Below, one piece after another: positions 8,252 to 16,051 of a stretch of 64,000 nt of DNA; position 1 is the stretch's first letter; every line of letters starts with the position of its first letter. The translations under genes were made by a program, and so were the position numbers. The DNA is from Priestia taiwanensis (GTDB lineage Bacteria > Bacillota > Bacilli > Bacillales > Bacillaceae_G): assembly GCF_014638355.1 (NCBI RefSeq), contig NZ_BMFK01000001.1, positions 821,160 to 885,159 of the forward strand, written 5' to 3'. The notes beneath the pieces were generated by a model. It was not told the DNA's origin. It saw nothing but the letters and a program-made list of their open reading frames with translations, and searched no databases.

Positions 8252-8917
8252 ATGAAAGAACATATATTAGTTGTGTTTCCACATCCAGATGACGAATCAT
8301 TTGGAGCGGCAGGGACAATTATGTTAGCAACACAAAAAGGAGTACCTGTCACATATGCGTGCGCAACGTTAGGCGAGATGGGACGTAACATGGGAAAAGG
8401 ACTTCTTGCTAATCGTGAAACAATTCCGGCATTACGCAAGAAAGAATTAGAAGATGCTTGTAATGTACTTGGAATTGAAGATCTTCGTTTACTTGGTTTC
8501 CGTGATAAGACACTTGAGTTTGAAGATACAGAGTTTGTAGCAGATAAAATCGAAGAGGTTATTCAAGATACGAATCCTACATCTATTATTACCTTCTATC
8601 CTGGTGAAGCTGTTCATCCAGATCATGATGCGTGCGGAGAAGCTGTTATTGCAGCTGTATCACGTATGCCAAAAGAAGAAAGACCGACTGTCTATTGCAT
8701 TGCTATTACGAGGAATAAATATGATGTATTAGGAAAGCCAGATGTTGTTCATGATGTAACAGAGGTTGTCGAACAAAAAATCAAAGCATTACAAGCTCAT
8801 GCATCTCAAACTGGTGGGCTTCTGAAAGATATAGAAGCATCATTAGAGAAAGAAAGTGGTAACTTGATGAAATGGTTATCGAACGAATCCTTCTATATCT
8901 ATAAGTGGAATGATTAA
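8252..8917 (+). CDS. bshB2: Bacillithiol biosynthesis deacetylase BshB2
   Basis: A 221-residue LmbE/PIG-L family zinc deacetylase. The zinc motif HPDDE is at residues 11-15 and the second His motif HPDH at 122-125. BshB2 removes the acetyl group from GlcNAc-malate (and may act on bacillithiol S-conjugates) in making bacillithiol, the main low-molecular-weight thiol of Bacillus. The start is ATG 8252, placed 8 bases after AAGGAGG (8237-8243); a longer frame from 8225 would overlap yojF and include the ribosome binding site. It ends at a strong terminator. Confidence 0.93.
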   Translation: MKEHILVVFPHPDDESFGAAGTIMLATQKGVPVTYACATLGEMGRNMGKGLLANRETIPALRKKELEDACNVLGIEDLRLLGFRDKTLEFEDTEFVADKIEEVIQDTNPTSIITFYPGEAVHPDHDACGEAVIAAVSRMPKEERPTVYCIAITRNKYDVLGKPDVVHDVTEVVEQKIKALQAHASQTGGLLKDIEASLEKESGNLMKWLSNESFYIYKWND

Positions 8918-8946
8918 AAGACTCAGCTACGTTGAGTCTTTTTTTG
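8917..8946 (+). terminator. Terminator of yojF-bshB2
   Basis: AAAGACTCA / TGAGTCTTT stem with 7-base loop, followed by a T tract. Confidence 0.85.
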
Positions 8947-9016
8947 TTATGGATAAGAGAAGGGAATAACGAAATTATAGCGAATGTCTTATAAAATCCA
9001 TAAAGGAGGCATGATA

Positions 9017-9418
9017 ATGAAAGTGTCAAAGATTGCATTGGCATTAAGTAAGGTAGTTATATCATTTGTTCTTGTTTACGGAATGGCATTCGTGATGAAT
9101 GTGTGGAAAGGTACATATTTATTTGCTAATGGCATACTAGATCAAGGCTATGCATTTCTCTTTTTAGCAATCTCTATTCCACTTGTTATGTATATTCTTT
9201 CTATGAACAAAAAGCACATGAAACAAGCTGTTATTGTTTCTATCTCTAGTATTATTTTTATCCTTATCTTATATAAATTGGTGTATATGACTTCTATTTC
9301 GGAATTAAAGACTGGGGAATTTCTTCATACAGATAAGATGACAAGGATGGCATTAATCTTTTTATGTACAAGTTTCCTATTTGTTGGTACAAGCCACATT
9401 GCTGCTAAAATGAAATAA
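9017..9418 (+). CDS. Four-span membrane protein of unknown function
   Basis: A 133-residue hydrophobic protein with four predicted spans, at about residues 8-28, 43-60, 70-90 and 112-128. Short basic loops (NKKHMKQ) suggest cytoplasmic positions between spans 2 and 3. ATG 9017 is 7 bases from GGAGG; an ATG at 9011 is too close. I do not recognise the family. It stands alone, ending in a long bidirectional hairpin in which the stop codon itself is part of the stem. Confidence 0.7.
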   Translation: MKVSKIALALSKVVISFVLVYGMAFVMNVWKGTYLFANGILDQGYAFLFLAISIPLVMYILSMNKKHMKQAVIVSISSIIFILILYKLVYMTSISELKTGEFLHTDKMTRMALIFLCTSFLFVGTSHIAAKMK

Positions 9419-9460
9419 CGAAAAGAAGGTTCTACCATGGAACCTTCTTTTCGTTATTTT
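9415..9460. terminator. Bidirectional terminator, contains the upstream stop codon
   Basis: An 18-bp stem with AAGAAGGTTC as its upper part, loop TACCATG, and T-rich ends on both strands, between convergent genes. Confidence 0.85.
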
Positions 9461-10127
9461 ACATCTTTTCGATAAATGCTCCCTCATCTTTTTTCCATTC
9501 AAAATAGAAAACATCTTTGTAGTTTTTTATGTGATGTTTATGCAGTGTTTCATTTAGCCAATTTTCATCGAAACCAGCTGAGTTGATCGTTTCCCAATCA
9601 ACTTCTCCATCGCTAATAAATGTAAGAGAAATACACGGTGGCTTTTCATGTATCCTTAAATTTGAAAGTGTAGGAGGAGCATATTCTGGTTTTTTCAATA
9701 CACTTACTGTGCCATCTGTTTCTAAAAAGGCATAGGCAACCTCTCGGACAGAAAATGTGTTTTTTTGCCTTAATAAATTTTGGAGTTGATTAATATCTAA
9801 CTTATTTTTCTTCATCTCATTGCGGTCGAGACGCCCATCATAGATGATAATAGATGGTTTTCCTTCTAAAAAGAGGCGAGTACCTCGAAATTTTTGTGTT
9901 AGCCATTCACTTATATAAATCAATGCACCCCAAACTCCGACAGTAAAAATAATCATAAAAGGGCCAGTATCTTCATCATAGATTGCATTTCCTAACAAGT
10001 CACCTAATACTAACGCAGAGATAAAGTCAAAGGGAGTAATTTGGACGAGTGTCATTTTACCGAGCAATTTTGTTATTAATAGAAGCGATACGAATCCAAT
10101 AACAAGTTCAACTGCAATTGAAAGCAT
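9459..10127 (-). CDS. DUF421 / YetF-like membrane protein
   Basis: A 222-residue protein of the DUF421 (YetF/YrbG/YcaP) family. Three N-terminal membrane spans (about residues 3-20, 33-48, 56-75) carry the family motif TPFDFISALVLGDLLGNAIY; the cytoplasmic C-terminal part has RGTRLFLEGKPSIIIYDG and RNEMKKNKLDINQLQNLLR, which mark the YetF domain. Function is unknown; some paralogues are linked to spore or envelope processes in Bacillus. The gene runs toward the four-span protein and shares its terminator. Confidence 0.85.
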   Translation of the reverse strand: MLSIAVELVIGFVSLLLITKLLGKMTLVQITPFDFISALVLGDLLGNAIYDEDTGPFMIIFTVGVWGALIYISEWLTQKFRGTRLFLEGKPSIIIYDGRLDRNEMKKNKLDINQLQNLLRQKNTFSVREVAYAFLETDGTVSVLKKPEYAPPTLSNLRIHEKPPCISLTFISDGEVDWETINSAGFDENWLNETLHKHHIKNYKDVFYFEWKKDEGAFIEKM

Positions 10128-10245
10128 TACACGTTTTCTCCTTCATCGTTTTTTCTATTAGGATGAGCTGGATTGTTAAAAATATGCAAAGTATCCTATA
10201 AACAATAATTATTTTATGTAAACTAATGAGGTTGTACGAATTAAA

Positions 10246-10282
10246 TTACAAAAATTGTAACAAGAAGCTGTGCTTGTTACAA
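10246..10282. promoter_or_regulatory. Nested inverted repeats of TTGTAACAAG
   Basis: TTACAA-AAA-TTGTAA (10246-10260) overlaps TTGTAACAAG-N8-CTTGTTACAA (10255-10282). Three copies of the TTACAA/TTGTAA half-site sit in the divergent gap between the DUF421 gene and a GNAT gene, so it may be an operator; which protein binds is unknown. Confidence 0.4.
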
Positions 10283-10342
10283 TAAACATATCTTTGAGAA
10301 TAGCATTTCACTTTATGTAAGTGGGACAACGTTACTAATTCA

Positions 10343-10358
10343 TATGTACATGTACATA
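10343..10358. promoter_or_regulatory. 16-base perfect palindrome before the GNAT gene
   Basis: TATGTACATGTACATA lies just before the ribosome binding site of the acetyltransferase gene at 10375, in a position to block transcription or translation. Regulator unknown. Confidence 0.4.
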
Positions 10359-10374
10359 ATAGAGGAGGAGAAAC

Positions 10375-10821
10375 ATGATAATAAGAAGCGCAATACATAG
10401 CGACTGCGAAATTCTTAGTAAGATTGCTTATCAATCCAAAGCATATTGGGGTTATTCAGAAGAATTTCTAACGCAGTGCAAAAATGATTTAACAATAACG
10501 AAAGAATATATCGATAGAAATCTGGTCTATGTAATGGAAGTGGATAATAAGCTTATTGCCTTTTATAGTTTTTCTTTACAAGAGACGAAGCTAGAAGCGC
10601 TATTTATCAGTCCATCCTATATCGGACAAGGATTAGGTAGAAAGCTCTGGTCCCATGCACTACAACAAGCAAAACAATTACAACTCAACGAATTCACTAT
10701 CGATAGCGATCCGTATGCAGAAGAATTCTATCTCAAAATGGGGGCAAAGCGAGTAGGAGAAATACAATCAACAGTATTTCCAGAACGCTATTTGCCATTG
10801 ATGAGTGTACACGTTATATAA
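10375..10821 (+). CDS. GNAT family N-acetyltransferase
   Basis: A 148-residue GNAT protein. The acetyl-CoA loop is seen as FISPSYIGQGLGRKLWSHAL (the Q/RxxGxG/A motif at about residues 86-91), followed by the C-terminal YLKMGAKRVGE segment typical of the fold. AGAGGAGGAG precedes the ATG by 5 bases. It moves an acetyl group from acetyl-CoA to an amine; the substrate is unknown. Monocistronic, with two palindromic elements upstream. Confidence 0.85.
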   Translation: MIIRSAIHSDCEILSKIAYQSKAYWGYSEEFLTQCKNDLTITKEYIDRNLVYVMEVDNKLIAFYSFSLQETKLEALFISPSYIGQGLGRKLWSHALQQAKQLQLNEFTIDSDPYAEEFYLKMGAKRVGEIQSTVFPERYLPLMSVHVI

Positions 10822-10829
10822 ATATTCTA

Positions 10830-10879
10830 TTGACATACAACCAAAAGGTTTTGTATTATAAAAACGAAACCTTTTGGTT
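10830..10879 (+). promoter_or_regulatory. SRPBCC-arsR promoter with two ArsR-type operators
   Basis: TTGACA (10830-10835), 18 bases, TATTAT (10854-10859). A palindrome AACCAAAAGGTT (10839-10850) fills the spacer and a second, AACCTTTTGGTT, lies at 10868-10879, 29 bases downstream centre to centre. The two copies are inverted and together form one long dyad. Binding by the ArsR protein of the same operon would block RNA polymerase; this is inferred from position. Confidence 0.7.
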
Positions 10880-10906
10880 GTATATTTAAATAAGGAGCAA
10901 TGAAAA

Positions 10907-11326
10907 ATGAGTAAATTAGTACAAGATATCGTACAAGTTGTAACGTTAAACGCACCAATTGAAAAAGTATGGGCAACTGTTTCCACGTCAGAAGGAATTG
11001 CTACGTGGTTCATGCCAAATGATTTTCGACCAGAAGTCGGAGCTGAATTCCATGTACAATCACCATTCGGTCCTTCACCTTGTAAAGTACTAGAACTAAA
11101 TCCACCGAATAAATTAGTATTTTCATGGGATGTATCTGGTTGGATTGTTTCCTTTGAATTAAAAGAAATAGATGGGAAAACAGAATTCACATTAACGCAT
11201 GGTGGATGGGGACGAGAAGATGAAATGGTTCCAAAAGCACAAGCAGATCAGAAAACAATCCGTGACAGAATGAACATGGGATGGAACAAGATTGTACAAG
11301 AAGGTTTGCGAAAGGCTGTTGAATAA
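10907..11326 (+). CDS. SRPBCC (AHSA1-like) domain protein
   Basis: A 139-residue START/SRPBCC protein of the AHSA1 (activator of Hsp90 ATPase homologue) type: N-terminal VVTLNAPIEKVWATVST, central W-rich strands (VFSWDVSGWIVSFEL) and a long C-terminal helix (GWNKIVQEGLRKAVE). These proteins bind small hydrophobic ligands. The gene is followed 2 bases later by an ArsR-family regulator, a very common pairing in Bacillus, where the pair is thought to respond to a small molecule. The ligand is unknown. GGAG lies 10 bases before the ATG. Confidence 0.88.
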   Translation: MSKLVQDIVQVVTLNAPIEKVWATVSTSEGIATWFMPNDFRPEVGAEFHVQSPFGPSPCKVLELNPPNKLVFSWDVSGWIVSFELKEIDGKTEFTLTHGGWGREDEMVPKAQADQKTIRDRMNMGWNKIVQEGLRKAVE

Positions 11327-11328
11327 TC

Positions 11329-11691
11329 ATGTCTACGGCTAAAAAACATGATGTTTTTCAAGCAATAGCCGATCCAACACGACGTAGTATCCTTAAATTA
11401 TTGGCAGAAAAGGAATTACCGATTACGGAAATAAGTGACCATTACCCAATGAGTCGTACAGCTGTCTCAAAGCATTTAACAATTCTTTCTGAAGCAGATC
11501 TTGTGCGTGCAAGGAAAGTCGGAAGAGAGAAGCGATATAGCTTACATCCAATACCGTTAGCAGAACTAAAAGAATGGTTATCCTTTTACGAACGCTTTTG
11601 GGAGAATAAAATATCGATGCTTAAGCATATAGTTGAAGATGGGAATATCAATGAAATAACAATTGTCGATAAAAAGAATGATGCAGAATAA
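11329..11691 (+). CDS. ArsR family transcriptional regulator (paired with SRPBCC)
   Basis: A 120-residue winged-helix regulator. The N-terminal half has the ArsR pattern FQAIADPTRRSILKLL, then the recognition helix SRTAVSKHLTIL and the wing KVGREKRYSLH. No Cys-based metal site (CVCDL) is present, so it is of the non-metal subgroup that senses something else or acts with the SRPBCC partner. Start ATG 11329 follows the stop of the upstream gene by 2 bases, so translation is probably coupled. It likely represses its own operon through the AACC-N4-GGTT sites at 10839-10879. Confidence 0.85.
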   Translation: MSTAKKHDVFQAIADPTRRSILKLLAEKELPITEISDHYPMSRTAVSKHLTILSEADLVRARKVGREKRYSLHPIPLAELKEWLSFYERFWENKISMLKHIVEDGNINEITIVDKKNDAE

Positions 11692-11706
11692 ATGCCAACT
11701 AGGAAG

Positions 11707-11735
11707 GACAGAAACAAATTGTTTCTGTCTTTTTT
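11707..11735 (+). terminator. Terminator of SRPBCC-arsR operon
   Basis: GACAGAAAC / GTTTCTGTC stem followed by six T. Confidence 0.85.
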
Positions 11736-11860
11736 ATTCAACTTAAATATAATTTTATTATGTAAACAATGTTTGTAATTCATTTTACGTGTCAAATTTA
11801 AAGGAATCATTTACAGTTGTACTAATAATTATGAAATTAAGAATAAATGGAGGCGTAACA

Positions 11861-12856
11861 ATGAAGCTTAGTACGTTACAAAGAGGAGATGCAATTGGTA
11901 TTTACTCTCCATCATCACCTGCAACATACACAGCACCAAAACGATTTGAACGAGCAAAGCAATTTTTAAAGGAGAAGGGATTTACTATCGTAGAAGGTAC
12001 TTTAACAGGGAAGCATAATCACTATCGTTCTGGTAGTATTCAAGAGCGAGTCGAAGAATTAAATGAACTAATACGTAACCCAGAGATAAAATGTATCATG
12101 TCGACGATAGGTGGCATGAATTCTAATTCCTTATTACCGTATATCGATTACGAAGCATTTAAAAAGAACCCCAAAATTATGATTGGCTATTCAGATGTAA
12201 CGGCCATCTTACTTGGTATTTATGCAAAAACAGGGATTCAGACGTTTTATGGCCCTGCATTAGTTCCTTCATTTGGCGAGTTTGAACCATTTGTTCATGA
12301 TACGTATGAATATTTCCATGACATTCTAGTAGAAGAACAAGTTGTACCATATTCCTTCAAAAAACCACTGTATTGGACGGATGAACGTGCTAATTGGGAA
12401 GAAAAGACAAAAGAGAAAGAACGCATAAAAAATGATTGGATCTCTGTTATCGAAGGAAAAACAACTGGTAGATTAATAGGAGGTAATTTAAATACGATAG
12501 GAGGTATTTGGGGGAGTGAGTATATGCCAGAAATAAAGAAAGGCGATATTCTTTTCATTGAAGATACGATGAAAGATGCCGCTACAATTGAACGAAGTTT
12601 TTCGTTATTAAAGGTGAATGGAGTATTTGAGAAGGTATCGGGTATTATCCTTGGAAAACACGAGCAATTCATCGATAATGGTACGAATAGACAGCCATAT
12701 GAAATTTTATTAGAAGTATTAGGAGATACGAAGATCCCGTTTCTAGCAGACTTCGATTGTTGCCATACACATCCGATGTTAACTGTTCCGATAGGCAGTA
12801 AAGTAGAACTAGATTCAACAAATAAAAAGGTAACTATTCTGGATAAATGGTTATAA
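11861..12856 (+). CDS. S66 family peptidase (LD-carboxypeptidase / MccF-like)
   Basis: A 331-residue MEROPS S66 serine peptidase. The nucleophile is Ser111 in GYSDVTAI; the later IGGNLNTI, the Glu in LFIEDT and the His in HTHPMLTVPIG fit the family's Ser-Glu-His triad. Members cut the bond between a meso-diaminopimelate and D-Ala in peptidoglycan tetrapeptides, or, as MccF, inactivate microcin C-type aminoacyl-nucleotides. Which applies is not decided by sequence; the internal linker and lack of a signal peptide suit a cytoplasmic enzyme. ATG 11861 is 7 bases after TGGAGGC; earlier in-frame starts lack a ribosome binding site. Confidence 0.85.
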   Translation: MKLSTLQRGDAIGIYSPSSPATYTAPKRFERAKQFLKEKGFTIVEGTLTGKHNHYRSGSIQERVEELNELIRNPEIKCIMSTIGGMNSNSLLPYIDYEAFKKNPKIMIGYSDVTAILLGIYAKTGIQTFYGPALVPSFGEFEPFVHDTYEYFHDILVEEQVVPYSFKKPLYWTDERANWEEKTKEKERIKNDWISVIEGKTTGRLIGGNLNTIGGIWGSEYMPEIKKGDILFIEDTMKDAATIERSFSLLKVNGVFEKVSGIILGKHEQFIDNGTNRQPYEILLEVLGDTKIPFLADFDCCHTHPMLTVPIGSKVELDSTNKKVTILDKWL

Positions 12857-12903
12857 GATGATAATAATATTATGTAAACTATTAAATATAGGGAGGTGAA
12901 TAA

Positions 12904-13335
12904 ATGGCGATAGTATGGGCAACAAACAATGATCTTGAATGGATAAATGAGCAATATAAGAAAGTTGATTTTATGCCAAGTTATCTTGAAAATGAACGAA
13001 TTGCTATTGTGACATACAAGGAGGAATATGCAGGCCTTGGAAGGATTTTGTATGTAAATGAGGACGAAGCTGAGATTGGTGGAATCTATGTTTTAGAAGC
13101 ATTTAGAGGGATTTCCCTTGCATATGAATTAGTTGATTCTTTAGTACAAGAAACGAAGAATAGTAACTTGAAAGAAGTATATTGTCTACCGTTTGAAGAG
13201 CTGCGTTCCTTTTATGAAAAGTTTGGTTTTAAAGAAGTTGATTACAAGCATAAAACGATTAACAATATCATCATAAAGAAGTATCACTGGTGTTTGGATC
13301 ACTATGACAAAAAAGTACTGTTGCTTACATTATGA
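12904..13335 (+). CDS. GNAT family N-acetyltransferase
   Basis: A 143-residue small GNAT protein. GIYVLEAFRGISLAYELVDSLV replaces the usual R/QxxGxG loop with a FRGISLA variant, and FYEKFGFKEVDY is the typical C-terminal element. AGGGAGGTG precedes the ATG by 7 bases. The loop departs from consensus at the second Gly, so acetyl-CoA binding may be altered. Probably forms an operon with the next GNAT gene 13 bases downstream. Substrate unknown. Confidence 0.8.
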   Translation: MAIVWATNNDLEWINEQYKKVDFMPSYLENERIAIVTYKEEYAGLGRILYVNEDEAEIGGIYVLEAFRGISLAYELVDSLVQETKNSNLKEVYCLPFEELRSFYEKFGFKEVDYKHKTINNIIIKKYHWCLDHYDKKVLLLTL

Positions 13336-13348
13336 GGAGAGTGATGTC

Positions 13349-13846
13349 ATGATTTCAATAAGAGAATTAAGAAACAAAGAACTTGATTTTCTCATGGATA
13401 TGCACTATGAATCTATTCATATTGAACAAAATAAACCACCGAAAGAAGAATTACTTCATACTCCTGCGCTGAAGAAATACAATGAAGATTGGGGAAGAAT
13501 TGGTGATAAAGCTTTAGTAGCCGTGAAGAATAATGAACTAGTAGGAGCTGTATGGTACCGGCTATTTGATGAACCGAACAAAGGATATGGTTTTATAAAT
13601 GACAGCACACCAGAGCTAGGCATTGCGATTTTACCTGCATTTCGACAGCAAGGTATTGGACATCTGTTAATGAAAGCAATGATACAAGAAGCACGACTAG
13701 ATGGATATTCGGCACTGTCATTGAGTGTTGATTCGAAAAATAAAGATGCTATTCGTTTATACGAGAAGTTAGGCTTTGAACGAGTTGGAATAGAGGGGAC
13801 CTCTTGGACAATGAAAAGAATCACAATAAGTGAAGGTGATTTTTGA
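13349..13846 (+). CDS. GNAT family N-acetyltransferase
   Basis: A 165-residue GNAT protein with a clear acetyl-CoA loop, AFRQQGIGHLLM, preceded by LGIAILP and followed by LSVDSKNKDAIRLYEKLGFERVG, a very canonical motif order. Start ATG 13349 lies 8 bases after GAGGAGAG; longer frames overlap the previous gene. It overlaps the next gene by one base (TGATG), so translation is coupled. Substrate unknown; RimI-like fold only. Confidence 0.85.
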   Translation: MISIRELRNKELDFLMDMHYESIHIEQNKPPKEELLHTPALKKYNEDWGRIGDKALVAVKNNELVGAVWYRLFDEPNKGYGFINDSTPELGIAILPAFRQQGIGHLLMKAMIQEARLDGYSALSLSVDSKNKDAIRLYEKLGFERVGIEGTSWTMKRITISEGDF

Positions 13847-14313
13847 TGAGAAAAATTATTATACTAGGTATTTTGTCTATGATGCTCGGCGTTTTCTTTG
13901 GATGGGCAAAAGAAGGTGACACAGAAGCGACTAACAAAGAAGTCATTAATAAGAATCCTCAAAAAGTAATAGAAGATTATTTTAAATATAAGAACGAACG
14001 GAATGTCGAGAAATTAAATGCTTTGTATTATGAAGAAATAAGTGACTTTAGGCTTGATAATGTAGAATCAATTAAACTGCGCTATATTAAAGAAGACGTA
14101 ACGAATCGCATGACAGAAGGCTACTTGAAATACGGTCCTGGAAAAACGCAAGGTATTACAAAAGAAAATATCAAGGCATATGATGTAACCTATGAAGTTA
14201 CGTATAAGGATGAAAACATTGAACCTTTGACAAATGGAGTACATGATATATCCTTTGTAGTTATCCGTGACAGCGAAGATAGTCCTTGGCTAATCGGTGG
14301 GCAAGGGCAATAA
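13846..14313 (+). CDS. Secreted or anchored DUF4829-like protein
   Basis: A 155-residue protein starting with an N-terminal hydrophobic signal (KIIILGILSMMLGVFFGWA) and no lipobox Cys. The mature part (PQKVIEDYFKYKNERNVEKLNALYY and a late VVIRDSEDSPWLIGGQGQ) resembles the NTF2-like DUF4829 family of Bacillus extracellular proteins. ATG 13846 overlaps the stop of the GNAT gene. Role unknown; coupling to the acetyltransferase suggests co-expression, not necessarily shared function. Confidence 0.7.
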   Translation: MRKIIILGILSMMLGVFFGWAKEGDTEATNKEVINKNPQKVIEDYFKYKNERNVEKLNALYYEEISDFRLDNVESIKLRYIKEDVTNRMTEGYLKYGPGKTQGITKENIKAYDVTYEVTYKDENIEPLTNGVHDISFVVIRDSEDSPWLIGGQGQ

Positions 14314-14363
14314 TATTATTATGTAAATAACTGCACCCGAAGAGTGTAGAATAAAATATTCTT

Positions 14364-14378
14364 ATTTTTCAGATAATA
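14364..14378 (+). promoter_or_regulatory. CodY-box-like site upstream of ilvA
   Basis: ATTTTTCAGATAATA matches the CodY consensus AATTTTCWGAAAATT at 12 of 15 positions. ilvA is a known CodY-controlled gene in Bacillus, so the site is plausible; direct proof needs binding data. Confidence 0.5.
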
Positions 14379-14429
14379 ATGTATAATATATAAAATATAC
14401 ATTAGCTAGAAGATAAGGATGGGGATAAA

Positions 14430-15677
14430 ATGGACAAAGTAAAGGTAGAAGATATTCTTGTTGCATACAATCAATTAAAAGACGTCGTTCGAAAGACACC
14501 TCTTGAATATAACGAAGTATTGTCAAATCGTTATAAGTGTAACGTGTACATAAAGCGTGAAGATTTACAGATTGTACGTTCATTCAAAATTCGTGGTGCA
14601 TATAACTGTATTAAATCATTACCAGATGTAGAACTAGAAACAGGCGTTGTCTGTGCAAGTGCGGGCAATCATGCTCAAGGTGTAGCATATACGTGCAACT
14701 TACTACGTATTCCAGCGAAAATCTTTATGCCAACGACGACACCAAATCAAAAAGTTTCACAAGTAAAATTCTTCGGCGGTGATGCAGTAGAAGTAATCCT
14801 CGCCGGTGATACATTCGATAGCTCATTTTACGAAGCAATGAGCTATTGTAAAGAACATCATATGACATTTATTCATCCATTTGATGATATGAACGTCATT
14901 GCAGGACAAGGAACAGTTGGATTAGAAATTTTGCATGACGCAGAAAAGCCAGTAGATTATGTATTCGCTAGTATTGGTGGTGGTGGGCTATCAGCTGGTG
15001 TAGGAACATACATGAAAAGTGCAAGTCCGCTAACAAAAGTAATTGGTGTAGAGCCAGCTGGAGCTGCTTCCATGCAAGCATCGTTTGATCAGAATGAAGT
15101 TGTGACATTAGAAGAAATTGATAAATTTGTGGATGGTGCCGCAGTAAAGCAAGTAGGGAAGCTTACCTTCCAAATATGCCAAGATGTATTAGATGATATT
15201 ATTATCGTTCCAGAAGGAAAAGTGTGTACAACTATCTTAGACTTATATAATCAGTCGGCTATTGTAGCAGAACCAGCTGGGGCGCTTTCTATTGCTGCAT
15301 TAGACTTTTATCAAGAAGAAATTAAAGGGAAGAACGTTGTATGTATCATTAGTGGTGGAAATAATGATATTGATCGTATGCAAGAAATGAAAGAGCGTTC
15401 GCTTATTTATGAAGGAATGAAACATTATTTCATCATTAATTTCCCACAACGTGCAGGTGCACTTCGTGAATTTCTTGATAACGTATTAGGACCAAATGTT
15501 GATATTACTCGCTTTGAATATACGAAAAAGACGAATAAATCAAGTGGACCAGCATTAGTAGGTATCGAATTACAACATAAGCATGATTACAAAGCATTAA
15601 TTGACCGAATGGAAACATATCGAATTCAATATACGGAAATTAATCATGATCCTACATTATTCAACCTTTTAGTCTGA
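14430..15677 (+). CDS. ilvA: Threonine ammonia-lyase (threonine dehydratase) IlvA
   Basis: A 415-residue PLP enzyme of the tryptophan-synthase beta superfamily. The PLP lysine is in SFKIRGAYN and the glycine-rich phosphate loop is SIGGGGLSAG. The C-terminal region (YFIINFPQRAGALREFL) is a single ACT-like domain, as in the shorter Bacillus IlvA. It converts threonine to 2-oxobutanoate, the first step to isoleucine. The gene is alone, away from the ilv-leu operon. AAGGATGGGG precedes the start, and a CodY-like box lies about 50 bases upstream. Confidence 0.93.
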   Translation: MDKVKVEDILVAYNQLKDVVRKTPLEYNEVLSNRYKCNVYIKREDLQIVRSFKIRGAYNCIKSLPDVELETGVVCASAGNHAQGVAYTCNLLRIPAKIFMPTTTPNQKVSQVKFFGGDAVEVILAGDTFDSSFYEAMSYCKEHHMTFIHPFDDMNVIAGQGTVGLEILHDAEKPVDYVFASIGGGGLSAGVGTYMKSASPLTKVIGVEPAGAASMQASFDQNEVVTLEEIDKFVDGAAVKQVGKLTFQICQDVLDDIIIVPEGKVCTTILDLYNQSAIVAEPAGALSIAALDFYQEEIKGKNVVCIISGGNNDIDRMQEMKERSLIYEGMKHYFIINFPQRAGALREFLDNVLGPNVDITRFEYTKKTNKSSGPALVGIELQHKHDYKALIDRMETYRIQYTEINHDPTLFNLLV

Positions 15678-15682
15678 ATAGG

Positions 15683-15712
15683 TTGACTCAAAGTTCCGGA
15701 ATTGGATATAAT
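15683..15712 (+). promoter_or_regulatory. Promoter of the T-box leader
   Basis: TTGACT (15683-15688), 18-base spacer, perfect TATAAT (15707-15712). Transcription would begin near 15719 and enter the T-box leader. Confidence 0.75.
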
Positions 15713-15718
15713 ACGTAC

Positions 15719-16023
15719 AATATATAAAGGTATTGAAGAGAAGAGTAAGGTGGATTATTTCTTTTTCAGAGAGCTTCTAACTGGTGTGAGGAAGCAAAGA
15801 AAAACCAACCTGAACATGGCCTCTGAACCGCGTACTGAATGTATCAAATTGATATAAGTAGGCTGCGCCGAGATTTGACCCTCGTTATCAAAGTCAGAGT
15901 ATCGAATCGTTGCATTCCGTACTTATAGAGGTTCATCATGTGAATGGTGAATAAACCAAGGTGGTACCACGAGCAAAAGTCTCGTCCTTAACAAGTAATT
16001 GTTGAGGACGAGACTTTTTTTAT
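15719..16023 (+). promoter_or_regulatory. T-box riboswitch, methionine type
   Basis: About 300 bases of structured leader between ilvA and metG. The conserved T-box AAGGTGGTACCACG is at 15958-15971; its UGGU pairs with the ACCA end of tRNA-Met (discriminator A). The terminator stem GTCTCGTCCT / AGGACGAGAC (about 15979-16014) with a T7 tail follows. In the specifier region, AACATGGCC (15814-15822) offers ATG at 15816-15818 as the Met specifier codon. Uncharged tRNA-Met would open the antiterminator and raise MetRS expression. The specifier is assigned by eye. Confidence 0.9.
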
Positions 16024-16051
16024 TTTACAAAATAATAGGAGGTTTTTTAAG

